64,000 nt of DNA from Gnetum montanum (lineage: Eukaryota > Streptophyta > Gnetopsida > Gnetales > Gnetaceae). The notes beneath the pieces are model-generated. The model saw only the letters and a list, made by a program, of their open reading frames with translations. It ran no database searches and was not told where the DNA came from. The stretch is taken from NCBI GenBank assembly GCA_015680685.1, contig MNCI01035006.1, forward strand, positions 708,519 to 772,518, read 5' to 3'. Numbering within the stretch: the stretch's first letter is position 1; each line of letters opens with the position of its first letter. A program made the position numbers and the translations under genes. This document shows positions 12,835-23,689 of this stretch, piece by piece.

Positions 12835-13026
12835 AAGTGTGTGAGTATTATTGTTTTGTGAAATTTTGGTCTCATTGTATTTGTATTCTCTTCTAGTTTT
12901 CATTGAAGATAGCTAGTTTCCTTATTTTTTAGAAAATAAATTATTTCACATAATATCTAGATTTGGTGTGTTTTGCAAGATTAAAAAGAAAATCAGAGTG
13001 ATCCTATTATAGGATTAGTATCAAAG
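12835..13026 (+). repeat. 3' end of an LTR with initiator-Met-type primer site
   Basis: The stretch TAGTTTCCTTATTTTTTAG..CACATAATATCTAGATTTGGTGTG resembles the LTR tail at 61600-61690 (TAGTTTTCTTAATTTTTCTAG..CATAATATCTAGGTTTAGTGTA). It is followed at 13015-13026 by TTAGTATCAAAG, a decayed form of the plant initiator-Met primer site TGGTATCAGAGC. This suggests a 5' LTR end of the older chromovirus family, with its internal region replaced after about 13170. The left boundary is not clear. Confidence 0.5.
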
Positions 13027-13175
13027 TGTAGGATTATTTTTGGTTTGGAAATTAGTTGTGGATTTTTGTGTCTATTTTAGACATCTCAGAAGAAGAAAAA
13101 TGTTAAATACCTTAATAGAGATATGGAGAGCATGAATTTTATTTTCAATTTATGGTTGAATGATTAGATTGTTGA

Positions 13176-13937
13176 CCTTTTGGTATGTGAAAACCTTAGA
13201 AAATGGAGAATGTAGAATTATGCTAATAATCTTGCAAGGCTAAGATGACAAGATAATCAAAATGAAAAAAATGAGTATTAGGACAATGAAGAAAAAGTTG
13301 AACTAGGATAACAAAATGAGAGCTAGGATGACAAATCGAGAGCTAGGATGCAAATTAAGTCTACAAGCCAAATGAAAATGCTATAAGGTCTACTATGGTG
13401 TCAAAATGTCAAAGGAATGCTTCAAAGTTCAAAGTTCACTTAAAAGCTAGATGTCCCAAATAAATAGCAAATGTCCCATTTGCTACTGGGATGTCCTAGC
13501 TGAGACGTCTTGAGGGAGATGTCCTAATTTCCATATAGACATTCCACTAGAATTGAAGAAATTTTTAGAAATATGTCCCAACCTTGAATTGGATGTTCCA
13601 ATTAGCCATTTCCTAGTGGTTACATCAAATTTGAGGAGCTTTTAAAAACTAGAAGGCTATAAAACAAAGTAAAATTGTTGGGAAATGTATAAGAATTATT
13701 CATTGGGATATTAATCATTATCTACATTAAGTGGTTTAGCTTTGTTCCTACTTATTCTTATCTTTTGTAATTTATTGTATGCATTAAAAGCTTAATTGCA
13801 AGGAATTTGTAAATTGAGTTACATTCTCTCCTTGATTCTTTTCTTTCATTTGTATATCTAGGGGGTTGATGTGTTTCTTGTAGAAGGCATCTTCATTAAG
13901 CTTGTTGAGACCTTGTTGGATTGAGTGTATTTGTAGT
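13176..13937 (+). repeat. Copia-type LTR fragment, family copy A
   Basis: It is collinear with 49742-50517. Both copies begin with a CTTTTGGTATGT..AAAACC segment and an AAAATGGAGAA purine run, then TGTAGAATTATG (LTR start at 13211 here, 49777 there). Both share imperfect repeats of GAGAGCTAGGATGACAAAT and many GATGTCC words. The copy is cut at 13937 by the Athila-like LTR. Because the pre-LTR purine tract is present in both copies, each looks like a 3' end and not a 5'/3' pair of one element. The superfamily is a guess from the shape of the purine tract and LTR. Confidence 0.55.
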
Positions 13938-14769
13938 TGATGAGTGGAAATATCACATCCGTGATATTGCGTACACAATATCAGAGCCTTCCACGCGATA
14001 TCGCGTACACGATATCACGTACGCGATATCGCAGCCTGCCTTATTGCCTATAAATAAGAGGCGGGTGCACTTGGTTTGCATAGTTAGTCTTAGTCCCTTT
14101 CCCAAACTCTTGTCATTTTTCCTTTCCAAAGATAGAATTATTTTTGAGCACCCGTAGTAGGAGTCATAAAGTGAACAGATCTTTCTTCGAGAATTGTGTA
14201 CTTGAGCACACATTGTGCACGAAAATAAAGATAAAATTTGTGATAAACCTTGTAGCATTCAAAATAGATTAATTAATGTTAATTATTGTTACTTAATGCT
14301 TTCCTTAGTTAATTAATGTTTTCTCTCTTACCTACAACTCTCCTAAGTAAGCACACTCAGTACGATCACTTCGAGCATGCATGTAACGCTTGGTAACCCA
14401 GTAACAATTAGCATTTGGTAATCCTAGTAGTGTTGCACAGGTTTAGGATGTGTACGGCAAGTGACAATGGATGTTAGTGTTAGGACTAGTTAAAGAATAA
14501 TTGAGTAGTTAAATCAAAATTAGTTAGTTATCTCTCTCCTCCCTTTGTAGCACTAGGACACAAAAACATAAAAACTATAAAAATCATGTACCTCAAGTTT
14601 ACTTAACCATAAAATCATGCCATACAAGTAAGCCTGGGAAGACAATGATTGATCAACCCATCCTTGTTCCAAAAAGGCGCATAAGCACTTAGTCCTTGGA
14701 ATTTAACCAGATCATGCATGGATGCTTGTATTCATATGGTTAAGCATAGGGATACCTCGTCACTCATCA
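13938..14769 (+). repeat. 5' LTR of the plus-strand Athila-like element
   Basis: It starts TGATGAGTGG and ends CACTCATCA, giving TG..CA ends and short inverted termini (TGATGAG / CTCATCA). Its 832 bp match the 828- and 811-bp LTRs of the element at 25685-30983. It holds GATATCGC palindromes, a TATA box at 14049 and, in the R-U5 part, AGGAGTCATAAAGTGAAC near 14159. The start is fixed by comparison with the uninterrupted copia-type LTR at 50517, which continues GATGAAACACTC where this LTR begins. Confidence 0.8.
13959..14056 (+). promoter_or_regulatory. U3 palindrome array and TATA box
   Basis: Between 13959 and 14033 there are four or five near-palindromic units of the type GCGATATCGCGTAC / GTACGCGATATCGC, with some CG decayed to TG or CA. 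They end about 16 bp before a TATA box (TATAAATA, 14049-14056). A GC-rich downstream stretch (AAGAGGCGGGTGCAC) follows. Placement just upstream of TATA in U3 suggests binding sites for an activator, or a structural hairpin. This role is inferred; no known factor is assigned. Confidence 0.6.
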
Positions 14770-14770
14770 T

Positions 14771-14788
14771 TGGTGCTGTTGCTGAGGA
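14771..14788 (+). other. Primer-binding site, tRNA-Asp type
   Basis: It reads TGGTGCTGTTGCTGAGGA, one base after the LTR end. Against the tRNA-Asp complement TGGCGCCGTTGCCGGGGA, all differences are transitions. The one-base gap from the LTR is the same as in the other two family members. Confidence 0.75.
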
Positions 14789-14917
14789 AATTTATTGTTT
14801 GTGTGCTAATTAGAACTCAAGGAATATTTCTCATCATTGAAATGAACCCTTAGGGTTGGGTACAAAAAAAATAAATAGATAATAATATATAATACATTGC
14901 ACACTGAATAGACAATC

Positions 14918-16990
14918 ATGTCTCCTTCTTCGTATGAATGTGTTTCACTGCCTAGGTCTAATATAGGGAACAATCGGAGGCATAATACACATGATAATCC
15001 CCCAGTCCTTCAATAGTTTCATGTGGTATATGTTCATCCTGATGAATATGTACCGAACTTTACCTTTATCCTCGACCAAGATGAATAATTGCATTGGCAA
15101 GATTTAGAAAGTAACATAGTGTTACCTCCTGATCACTCTATCTTGGGCATGCTTCTTCATGATCTCACATGAATTGGTATACAACAATTATAAGCAAAGT
15201 ACATTGTGCATGATCATGACTTGAGAGAGTATTGACCCATGGAGGCACAACATCAAAGGGATTTACAACAAGAGAGACATCATGAATCCATGAAGGGAAA
15301 GTTGTCGTAGAATGTCCCACATGTCCTAAGAGAAAATAAGGGTGGTGAACCTACCTCAAGCAGTCGACCACACAATGATGTTCCTCCCGTTGACTTTGGT
15401 TAAGGGGTTGGGTATCAGAATCTTTACTAAACTATCCCAAAAAGGCACCAAAAGGATAGTAGGATCAAGATATTAGACATGAACAATATCCCATGATTTG
15501 AACAAGGATACAAAATTGATCCTCAAAATCATCTACAAGCATTTCATGATGCATGTGCCTTACAAAACATAGAAAATGAATGGAAAAAATTAAAGTTGTT
15601 TCCATAGACACTAATCAAAGAAGTAGAAGGCTGGTACCGATCTTTAGAATTGGAATCCATTCATAGGAGGAGTACCATGTTAGAATTGTTCAATGATAAG
15701 TACTAAACATACTCCCGAGTGTCCAACCTGCAAAAGCAAATCCAAGGCTAGAAATAAGGAGGACATGAACCCTTGGATGCTACCATGGGCCAATATTATG
15801 CATTGTTACATCATTGTCTTGGCTATGGTTATTTTCAGAGGGATCAACTATGCCATCTCATAGATGGGCTTAGGCATGAAACGTGAAGAACCCTTAGGAC
15901 TTATGCCCAAGAAAGACTATTCAAGCTTAGGACCCATCAGGTACAAAGATTATTGGAGCAAGTTGCTAAAGAGAAAGGTGAGTTATGGAAAAGAGAGAGT
16001 GTGGAGGAATATAACAAAGATCCCTCCCTTTGAAAGAAGGGAGTAATATTTTGTGAGGATGAAGAAGAGTTGCCACTCAAAGAGATGGTGAATAGGAAAA
16101 ATTTTCCCCTTCAAAAACTTGCATCGGAAGTATAAAAAAAGGTAGACCAAATTTGGGACTCCCTAGATGATAAATTTCAAACCGTTATCAAAGTAGTAGA
16201 GTAGTCTAGAGAGTAAGGTAGTGAATGGGAAAAGAAAAAAAAAGAGAGAAGTAGAATATGCACGTAACAAGGGTAAAGGAAAAGTTTCCATCATTGAAGA
16301 GGTTGTGGATTTGGATATAGATAATGATAGTGGATGAGAGAGATGCTAATATAACCATCCTAAGGGATGTTGCCCTATAATCTCACATTTGTAGGAGTCT
16401 GGGGTGTATGCACTCAACCTACGATTAAACAAAAGGAAAACACCGTAAAGGTTACCTTATCCTCAAGGTAACCTAAGGTAGTTCCACCAACCCTTAACAT
16501 ATTATCCAAGTGGAACTCCACCACAACCAATTGAGTAGTATCAACATTGGCAATACCCACAATCATGGGGAATGCCATCACCACTGCAACGATCTCCTTA
16601 CCAGTAACCTAACCTGTATGGATATTATGTGCAACAGCTAGTCTCTCTACGTGACTCTACTGGTCATGTCACTCCTCAACCTCACTACCAAGCCCATGAG
16701 TACTATAGGAATCCTTCTCCTAGGGGTGATGTTCCATAGACATACTACCCTTCTGATCTGGCTGCACCTCTTCCATCCATATCTCCATTACCACCTACTC
16801 TAGCTTTGTAGGGTGAACTCCCTGCTTAGCCATAGCAACGTAATGCTACAAGGGCTATTAACTCTCAATCTACTATTGGTTTTGAAAACCACATGAAGAA
16901 AAGACCTTTCTTCAGAACCAATAGTCCAACTAAGCCCTTGCAACCATAAGCGGCTAATCTTTTAGACACCTCATTACCAACCAAAACTTT
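14918..16990 (+). pseudogene. gag remnant (Athila-like)
   Basis: The likely start is ATG at 14918, followed by MSPSSYECVSLPRSN. Downstream are HPDEYVPNFTFILDQDE (about 15030), ILDMNNIP.FEQGYKIDP (15480) and LQAFHDACALQNIENEWKKL (15545), the capsid-like part. A coiled KEKGELWKREE-like segment and a Pro-rich C-terminus ending KRPFFRTN (about 16895-16920) follow. The gag at 27542-30030 matches it part for part. It would assemble the virus-like particle. More than a dozen in-frame stops and some frameshifts break it. Confidence 0.75.
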
Positions 16991-16999
16991 AGAGCTCCC

Positions 17000-17760
17000 T
17001 TCAAGCTAAACACCATGCCCAACACATATGGTTATGTTAACTCATGCTTTCACTGATTGAATTAAGGCCAGCCATCTTTCTAGGAAATTTTCTAATTCTA
17101 CAAGTCCTCTTATATATTTACAAATTGCTAGGAATGAACCATGCAAGGCTCTTTTGGATCTAGGTTCTAGTGTCAACCTAATATCTCAGGAAATTTACAA
17201 AGCCTAGAACCTACCTCCACTAAAAAAGAGTAACATTTGTTTAGAGTTGGCCAACCAGTCCATCACTATCCCATTAGGGCTAGTGGAGGACATTGTCACC
17301 ACTATTTGTGGGTGGTCGTATCTATCTGACTTCCTAGTGATTCAAGTGAACAACGAGAAGGGGGACTTCCCAATCATAATGGGAAGAGCATGGCTAAGCA
17401 AAATTGATGCATTCTTAGGAATCCATGATCTTTCCATGGAAGACCAAGAAGAAGAAAGTCCCATGCATTGCATATAGTGACATAGGATGTAATTGCCTCC
17501 AGAAGTCATGGTTCGTGCAATATTTAACATTTCTTGCATGCAATCAGTGTGCACAAGTGACTAATATACAAAGATGCATGTATGTAGCAACCACAAAATA
17601 AGAAGGTACCTAGTTGCTGATAGCTGATCAAGAGAGAAATTCAACTATATGGATGCAACCAACTAAGGGTTTGACTTGTTCTTACATTGATAGCATAGAC
17701 ACATTAGAGCAAGTCCATTGCTAACTTCCAAGTCTTGACATTGAAAATATTAACTAGGGG
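17000..17760 (+). pseudogene. Aspartic protease remnant (Athila-like)
   Basis: The active-site region at about 17145-17195 reads ARLLDLGSSVNLIS. The usual motif is LLDTGASVNLI, so the Thr/Ser after the catalytic Asp has become Leu. The second half (17247-17477) is open: ITIPLGLVEDIVTTICGWSY and FPIIMGRAWLSKIDA. It would process Gag-Pol. The 3' part (about 17480-17760) is a linker with YSDIGCNCLQK-like and ACNQC motifs, also present in the minus-strand copy at 3.8 kb. Confidence 0.7.
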
Positions 17761-17989
17761 AAGTTGGAAATCCATGATAAGTTTAAGCAAGAGGCCCTTG
17801 AGTTAAAAGCATTGCTCACTAGTATGGAATACATGTTTCTCAAGAATGGAAAATTGGTAATTATTAATGCTAAGCTCACTCTGTAGCAAAAAGAGAGACT
17901 GCTGAAGGTAATAAACAAATGGTCGAAAGCCTTTGCTTGGTCATATCTTGAATTAACTAGAATAGATCCTAGGATATGCTAGCACAGAA

Positions 17990-19330
17990 TTTATACCGAT
18001 CCCTCCATGAAGCCTCGATTACAACTGCAGAGGTGATTGAACCCAAAGCTTAAGCAAGTAGTTAAGGAAGAAATTGAATAGCTTCTAAAAGCTGGGTTCA
18101 TATACCCTATTTCTGATAGTGAATGGGTTAGTTCCTTAGTTATTATGCCTAAAAAGGAAGGTAAATGGAGGGTGTGCATAGACTTTAGGGTACTGAATAT
18201 GGCAACATTTAAAGATCACTTTCCATTACCATTCATAGACCAAGTCCTAGACACCACTGCAAGGCATTGCTACTATAGTTTTCTAGATGGGTATAGTGGT
18301 TACAACCAAATACAAATAGCCCTAGAAGACCAAGCCAAGACTACGTTTACCAATCCTTGGGGAACATTTGCATACAAACAAATGTCATTTGGCTTGTGCA
18401 ATGCCTCTGTAATGTTTCGACGATTAGTTCTAAGAATATTCCAGCAGTACATAAGAAAAGGGATGGAAGTCTTCATGGACGACTTCACTTACGAAGCCAA
18501 CTTTGATCAAGCCTTGGACTAGTTAGAGCAAGTCCTAAAGTGATGTGTAGAAACTGATTTAAGGCTCAACTAGCAAAAAATCCATTTAATGGTCCAAGAA
18601 GGTGTAGTATTAGGGAATAATATCTAACAAATAGGGATAGAGGTAGACCATAAAAATATCAAAGTTATCCAAAGAATTAATTGGTAACCTAAAACTATAA
18701 AAGATATTCGATCATTCCTTCAACACACTGGCTCCTATAGACACTTTATTGAGAAATTTTCTAAGGTTGCAAAACCATTGGTTGAACTAATGAAAAAGGA
18801 CATACCTTTTGAATAGACTAGGGAATGTGAACTAGGCTTCCAAACTTTAAAATAAAAGTTCATAGAAGCACCCATTCTACAAGCTCCTGACTAGTCCAGA
18901 CCATTCCACATAATGACTGATGTGTCCAACTATGCTTTAGGAGCCGTACTTACATAGTTAGATGATCAAAAACATCCTTATTACATTCATTGTGCAAGTA
19001 GAAGTATTTCTAATGCACAACTCAACTACACTACAATAGAGAAAGAATTAATGGATGTAGTGTTTGCATTAGAAAAATTTAGGCACTATGTCTTAGGCTA
19101 TAAGGTATTCATGCACATGGATCACAGTGCAATAAGATTCCTAATGAATAAACCAATGGTGAGCCCTCACATCATACGATGGCTCATAATCTTACAAGAG
19201 TTTGATCTTACAATGATTGATCAAAAAGCCACCAAGAATGTAGTTGCTAATTATTTATCTCGGTTGCGATGGGATAACAAAGAGAATGAGTATCCAATTT
19301 TTGATCATTTCCCTGATGAACTCCTCTGTG
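17990..19330 (+). pseudogene. Reverse transcriptase and RNase H remnant (Athila-like)
   Basis: RT motifs run in order: PKKEGKWRVCIDFRVLN (18150), DQVLDTTA..YSFLDGYSGYNQI (18240-18310), FGLCNASVMF (18390) and MEVFMDDFT (18463-18490), the catalytic box as F-M-D-D. RNase H follows with HIMTDVSNYALGAVL (18910), KELMDVVFALEKFRHYVLGY (19045) and FLMNKPM (19140), then NVVANYLSRLRWDN (19240). The stretch 18145-18522 is a clean 125-codon frame. Several later stops fall where Trp or Gln codons are expected (for example near 18815, 18894 and 18955), a deamination pattern. Confidence 0.85.
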
Positions 19331-19539
19331 CAAGTGTTGTAACTAACCAATTGACCATGGAAACAAACTGGTATAGTATTTTTCTCACCTATCTCCTTAC
19401 ACAACAAACACCACAAAAGTTAGATGCTAAAAAGAAATAACAGTTCCTTTACTAAACCAAGTATTTTATGGAGATCAATGGAAAACTTTAGAAAGTATGC
19501 CCCGATGGCTTGGTTTGATGGTGCATTCTCGATATAAAT

Positions 19540-19810
19540 CAACTACGAGTTCTTCAAGATGCTCATGAGGGTCCTTGTGGGGGTCATTATGCTAGGAGAT
19601 AAACAACCCTTAAAATCCTGCTTATAGGATATTATTGGCCTACATTGTTTTGGGATGCCCATCATTTTATCCAATATTTTGAGTGTTGTCAATGTGATGG
19701 GGGAATGACTACTAGAATGGAGGGTCTACAACAATGGATTCAACCTTTAGAACCCTTCGACATTTGGGGAATTGATTTTATGGGGCCCATTACACCAATG
19801 TCCAATTAGA
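19540..19810 (+). pseudogene. Integrase N-terminal remnant, truncated
   Basis: The HHCC zinc-binding part is visible (HEGPCGGHYARR near 19565, HHFIQ..CCQCDGG near 19660-19700). The core opens with EPFDIWGIDFMGPIT (19750-19790), which holds the first catalytic Asp. Similarity to the family stops at about 19810. Everything needed for the rest of the DDE core is absent. Confidence 0.75.
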
Positions 19811-20536
19811 AATTATCAATCCTCTCATTTTGGAGAACATGAGCATGAGAAATGAGGAACCTCACATGAGTTTGGAGATTTAGACAAAAATGCTAATGAA
19901 AGAAAAGATAAGAAACAGTTGCATGCTAAGAAGGTACTCTATGATGGAGGACTTCATCTCAAACTCCATTAATCATGTTCATGCTAGAAAGCAAGTAAGG
20001 TAAGTAATGATAATTCCTTATTCCTTTACTTTGTAGACTTAGTGTAGATTAGTTCCTATTTATAGATGTTAGTAGATAGGAAATTCATTGAATGGATACT
20101 CTTGGAAATTCTTGCTTATCCAAAGAAAATCTCACTTGATCTTGCAAGATGTTGAGCTACAGATAAAAGCATATGACCATCAAAACTTCAATGAATATTG
20201 ATGAGATTTGTCTCAAGAAAGAATCAAGGTAAAAAAATTCACAAGGTAGGATTTGATAAGTTTCCATCACCTCATTGATGCTAAAACATATATACCTTGA
20301 GATCTAGCTCATATAATGTTTGTATTATTTGTTAGACCATAATATGTACCTAATGGGTTTGAAATATTTTTGATGAATATTAATAAATCAAGTTTTGGAC
20401 CCTTAACAAGTTTGTAGTGGGTGCATGTAGTTCAAGGACCTTGACTACTATTCACTGACAAGAATCTCTTTATTGAACATCTAAAGGAAAATTATTATAT
20501 TGGTATTTATGTTGAAAATTTTGAAAAATATCTTCT
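19811..20536. other. Unassigned stretch left of the Tat-like insertion
   Basis: There is no recognisable domain. Its right end (GAAAAATATCTTCT) is the left flank of the Tat-like element. The last five bases, CTTCT, recur directly after that element at 48633, so sequence from 48638 onward was contiguous with this stretch before insertion. Confidence 0.5.
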
Positions 20537-22369
20537 TGTTGTCACATAAGACCATTTCCTAGAGTAGTAGTAAAATATGCCTTTGGTTTGAAAAGAAAAA
20601 TATTGAAGTTGATCATATTGGTGATATACAAGTTTCAGTTATTCATAAAAAAAAGAGTTTAATTATGTGATATGATAATACATTGCTAAGCTTAAAGTTT
20701 TTGTTTAAAGATAAGAATCAAAGGTTTTAAAAAGGGACTCTATGAAAAATTATGAGGAATCTAACATGTTCATATCGTTATGTTTTAGAAGTTCAACAGT
20801 TCAAGAAATAAAGATAAAAATATCTAATTAATTTCTATAAAACATATATGGGGGTGTTCCAATTTTTCCATTTGAATCTACCATGTGCATAGGAAGACCT
20901 TGGAGATCTATAGAATCAAGAGAAATTAACATTATGGTATTAAATTTCTGAATTGGCAAGTGTAGACTTTGCGATGACTAGAAACCCAAGAAGAAGAGAA
21001 AACCATGATCTTTAGCTAATTTTTTTTTAACACATTGATAGAAAAGTTGCCTACAGAAATACACGAAAACCCAAATTCAGGCTCAAACTCAATTGTAGTT
21101 GACATTAAGAAAACAAATGGAGTAGAGGCAAAAAATAAAAAATAAATAAAAAAAAACACAAAACAAATTATAATAATAATATATACAAAAAAGTTCAAAA
21201 ATTTTAATAGTTGGAAGTAGAGTGCCATTTCCATAGGAGCTCCCTTGCTGCTGATGATGCCACGACCTCAACATCATTAGAAACTACAACATCAACAACA
21301 ATCCCTCTACACATGCTACTTGAGCAAATTTGGCAATACAAAGGCTATGGAACCTCTATTGCATTGACTCTATGAAAATCCTTAAGCAAATGACAAGAAT
21401 GAAACTAAACCATGATTGGAGAACAAAGCTAAGGTTTACTTTCCCATTACAAGGACAAAATCTTAACCGTAGCCGAAAGCAACAAACCTTTTGCTATGGT
21501 GATGGCATTGATCCTACCTCTAATCTAAGAAACTTGAGCATTCAACCCATTGTGGAGCATCCATGAGGTTGACAGGCATTTGTAGTTGTTGAAGAGGAGG
21601 ATTCAATGTGCAAAGCATGAGATATAGAGACATGGTTACACCAGAAAAATTTCCATTTCTAGCCATATTTGTTGACTTTGTTTTGGATGTTATTCATGGA
21701 TGCTAAAGGCCTACACACACAAAAACAAAAAATCAAAGTTTTTGGATAGATGTCATGGAGAAATTAGCTCGAGAAAAAAGTGGATAGATATTAAAAAAAG
21801 GAAAAAAAATGTTATTGCTTGGGGTTGCCAATTCAACCATATGTGGCAAGTATAGAATATATAGGCAAGCAAAGTTATTGCTATTGTTTTGTTTTAAGGA
21901 AAGATATTATTATCTAAAGGGATACTTGGCAAGCATTATTTTATTTTCTATGGTATTTTATGGAATTTGAAACTTCTTATAATGGTTATAACTAAAAACT
22001 CCATGATCTTTTTAGCTTTCCATTACTAAGAAGACACATTCCAACCATGGCATATATTTATTATAACTTCTAGGCTGGTTATAATTTAATCCCCCTAGAT
22101 ATTTGTATTACCCATAACTTTTCATGATATTTTTAACCATCGAAAGCTACTATAAAAAGAGATTAATGGTAGGATATAAAAAAAGGAAAGGAAGATTGGA
22201 AGAAGACATTTGAAGAATTCTTGTAAGATGACTTGCTAAAGACATTAATTCAGCTACTTTGCTTTAATTCTATGAGTTCATTTCTTTCCATTTTGTTTTA
22301 GTTTATTAGCTAATGGTTTAGATAGTATCATGATTCACATTTAATTTTGGTATTTATCCTAGATTACTT
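20537..22369 (+). repeat. 5' LTR of the Tat-like element, first part
   Basis: This is collinear with 46011 to about 47690. The segment 22250-22365 is missing from the 3' LTR: the 3' copy jumps from GATGACTT to ACTATTATAG. It ends at the copia insertion point, whose target duplication is TACTT at 22365-22369. Confidence 0.9.
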
Positions 22370-23023
22370 TGTAACATGCATTAACACATTCCCACATTTA
22401 CACATATGCATTTAACATGTGTTACTCATTTTCATGTTCATGTTAATGCATTTAACATGCGTTACACACATTTAGATGTATATTAATGCATTAAGGTGGC
22501 CTCTCTATCCATTTACACATTTGCATTGGGTCTCTTAATGTGTTTATGCATTGGCATTGGGTCTATTATTTTTTCTAATTTCTCATAATAATTGATTTTA
22601 TGGCCTAAAATTTTTTTCTTGATGGGAGAACAAAGGCACCATGAATCATAGTAGGATTGCAATTCTAGTCCCTTTCATAGACACTTATAGGTTGCATACA
22701 TCATCTTTGTAGAGTGTCAATGTAAAAGAAGAATCTAAATGCCAAGTTTAATTAGAGGCATCAATGGCTAGAGGTCAGTTTGATTTGCTCAAGCATTTTG
22801 CATTTTTGGTTATTTATACATGTGAATTTCTTGTGCCATTTTCTTTTGCATTGTACATTTTTGGTTATTTATGCATGTGAATTTCTTGTGCCATTTGCTT
22901 TCACATTTTGCATTTCTAGTTATCTATGCATGTGAATTTCTTGGTCCATTTTCTTCTACATTGTACATTGCCAATTATCTATGCATCTAGATTTCTTGTG
23001 CAATTCAGAAATTTTGTCCTACA
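22370..23023 (+). repeat. 5' LTR of the copia element
   Basis: It is 654 bp, TGTAACATGCATTAAC to TCCTACA. Two internal repeat types are visible. The first is a GCATTTAACATGTGTTAC-type unit repeated near 22400-22480. The second is about four tandem units of roughly 60 bp (GCATTT..TTATTTATGCATGTGAATTTCTTG) at 22795-22995. The 3' LTR carries both. Confidence 0.9.
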
Positions 23024-23025
23024 TT

Positions 23026-23037
23026 TAGTATTCGAGC
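23026..23037 (+). other. Decayed initiator-Met-type primer site of the copia element
   Basis: TAGTATTCGAGC begins two bases after the LTR end. The standard initiator-Met primer site is TGGTATCAGAGC, so nine of twelve positions agree. Confidence 0.5.
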
Positions 23038-23689
23038 TTCATTTCTATCTTTGTCCTAATTCCATTACTAGTTAGTAATTGGAAGGCCCGTACATGATTG
23101 TGATGGGTGTCCTTGTAAAATTATTAACTTCTGCAGTGTTTTTTTATGAAGGTTCCTTCTTTTGTAAGCTATGACAAGTTCCTGTTTAGGTGATTTTTAG
23201 GGTTTTGAACTATGCATAAAGTTGCTTTATTTAAAGAATATTAAAAATTTTGTAATGCATAGTTTTTCTTGCATAAAATTGTAACTTGTGATCTTTATTT
23301 TTGTACAATTAGAGAGCAGCCACAACATCTTCAATTATGCAAAATTATTAAAAGTTTTGGATCACATATGGAAAATTAAATTGTGATTAATCATATGCAA
23401 TATAATAAGCCTTATCCTATAGGAATTATATTATATTTAATATGATTAATTAGGATGACATGTTAAATTATTTTTCTTAATTTGCCCATAGGGATTAAGA
23501 AAAGGAATATAATTTGACAATTTCATCATAAGGATTATGAATATGTTTGAATTAAAAGTTAGCCCACAAGAAATTTTATGTCATTTGATTTATATTTTTA
23601 CATGGTTTACATTGGTAAACATGTTTTATGGTATTTTAACCTCAAATTTAGTAACATAAGCATGTTTGATTATGTAATTGTACAACCTG

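Larger units (their letters stand above)
13938..19810 (+). mobile_element. Athila-like Ty3/gypsy retrotransposon, 3'-truncated
   Basis: Order on the plus strand: LTR (13938-14769), tRNA-Asp primer site, gag, protease, RT, RNase H, integrase N-terminus. The sequence loses similarity to the family at about 19810, inside the first part of the integrase core, so the rest of integrase and the 3' LTR are missing. It interrupts a copia-type LTR at 13937/13938, and the interrupted LTR does not resume at the far side, which agrees with a deletion. The region after RNase H (NVVANYLSRL..FPDE) is typical of Athila-group elements. Nearly all frames carry stops. Confidence 0.85.
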
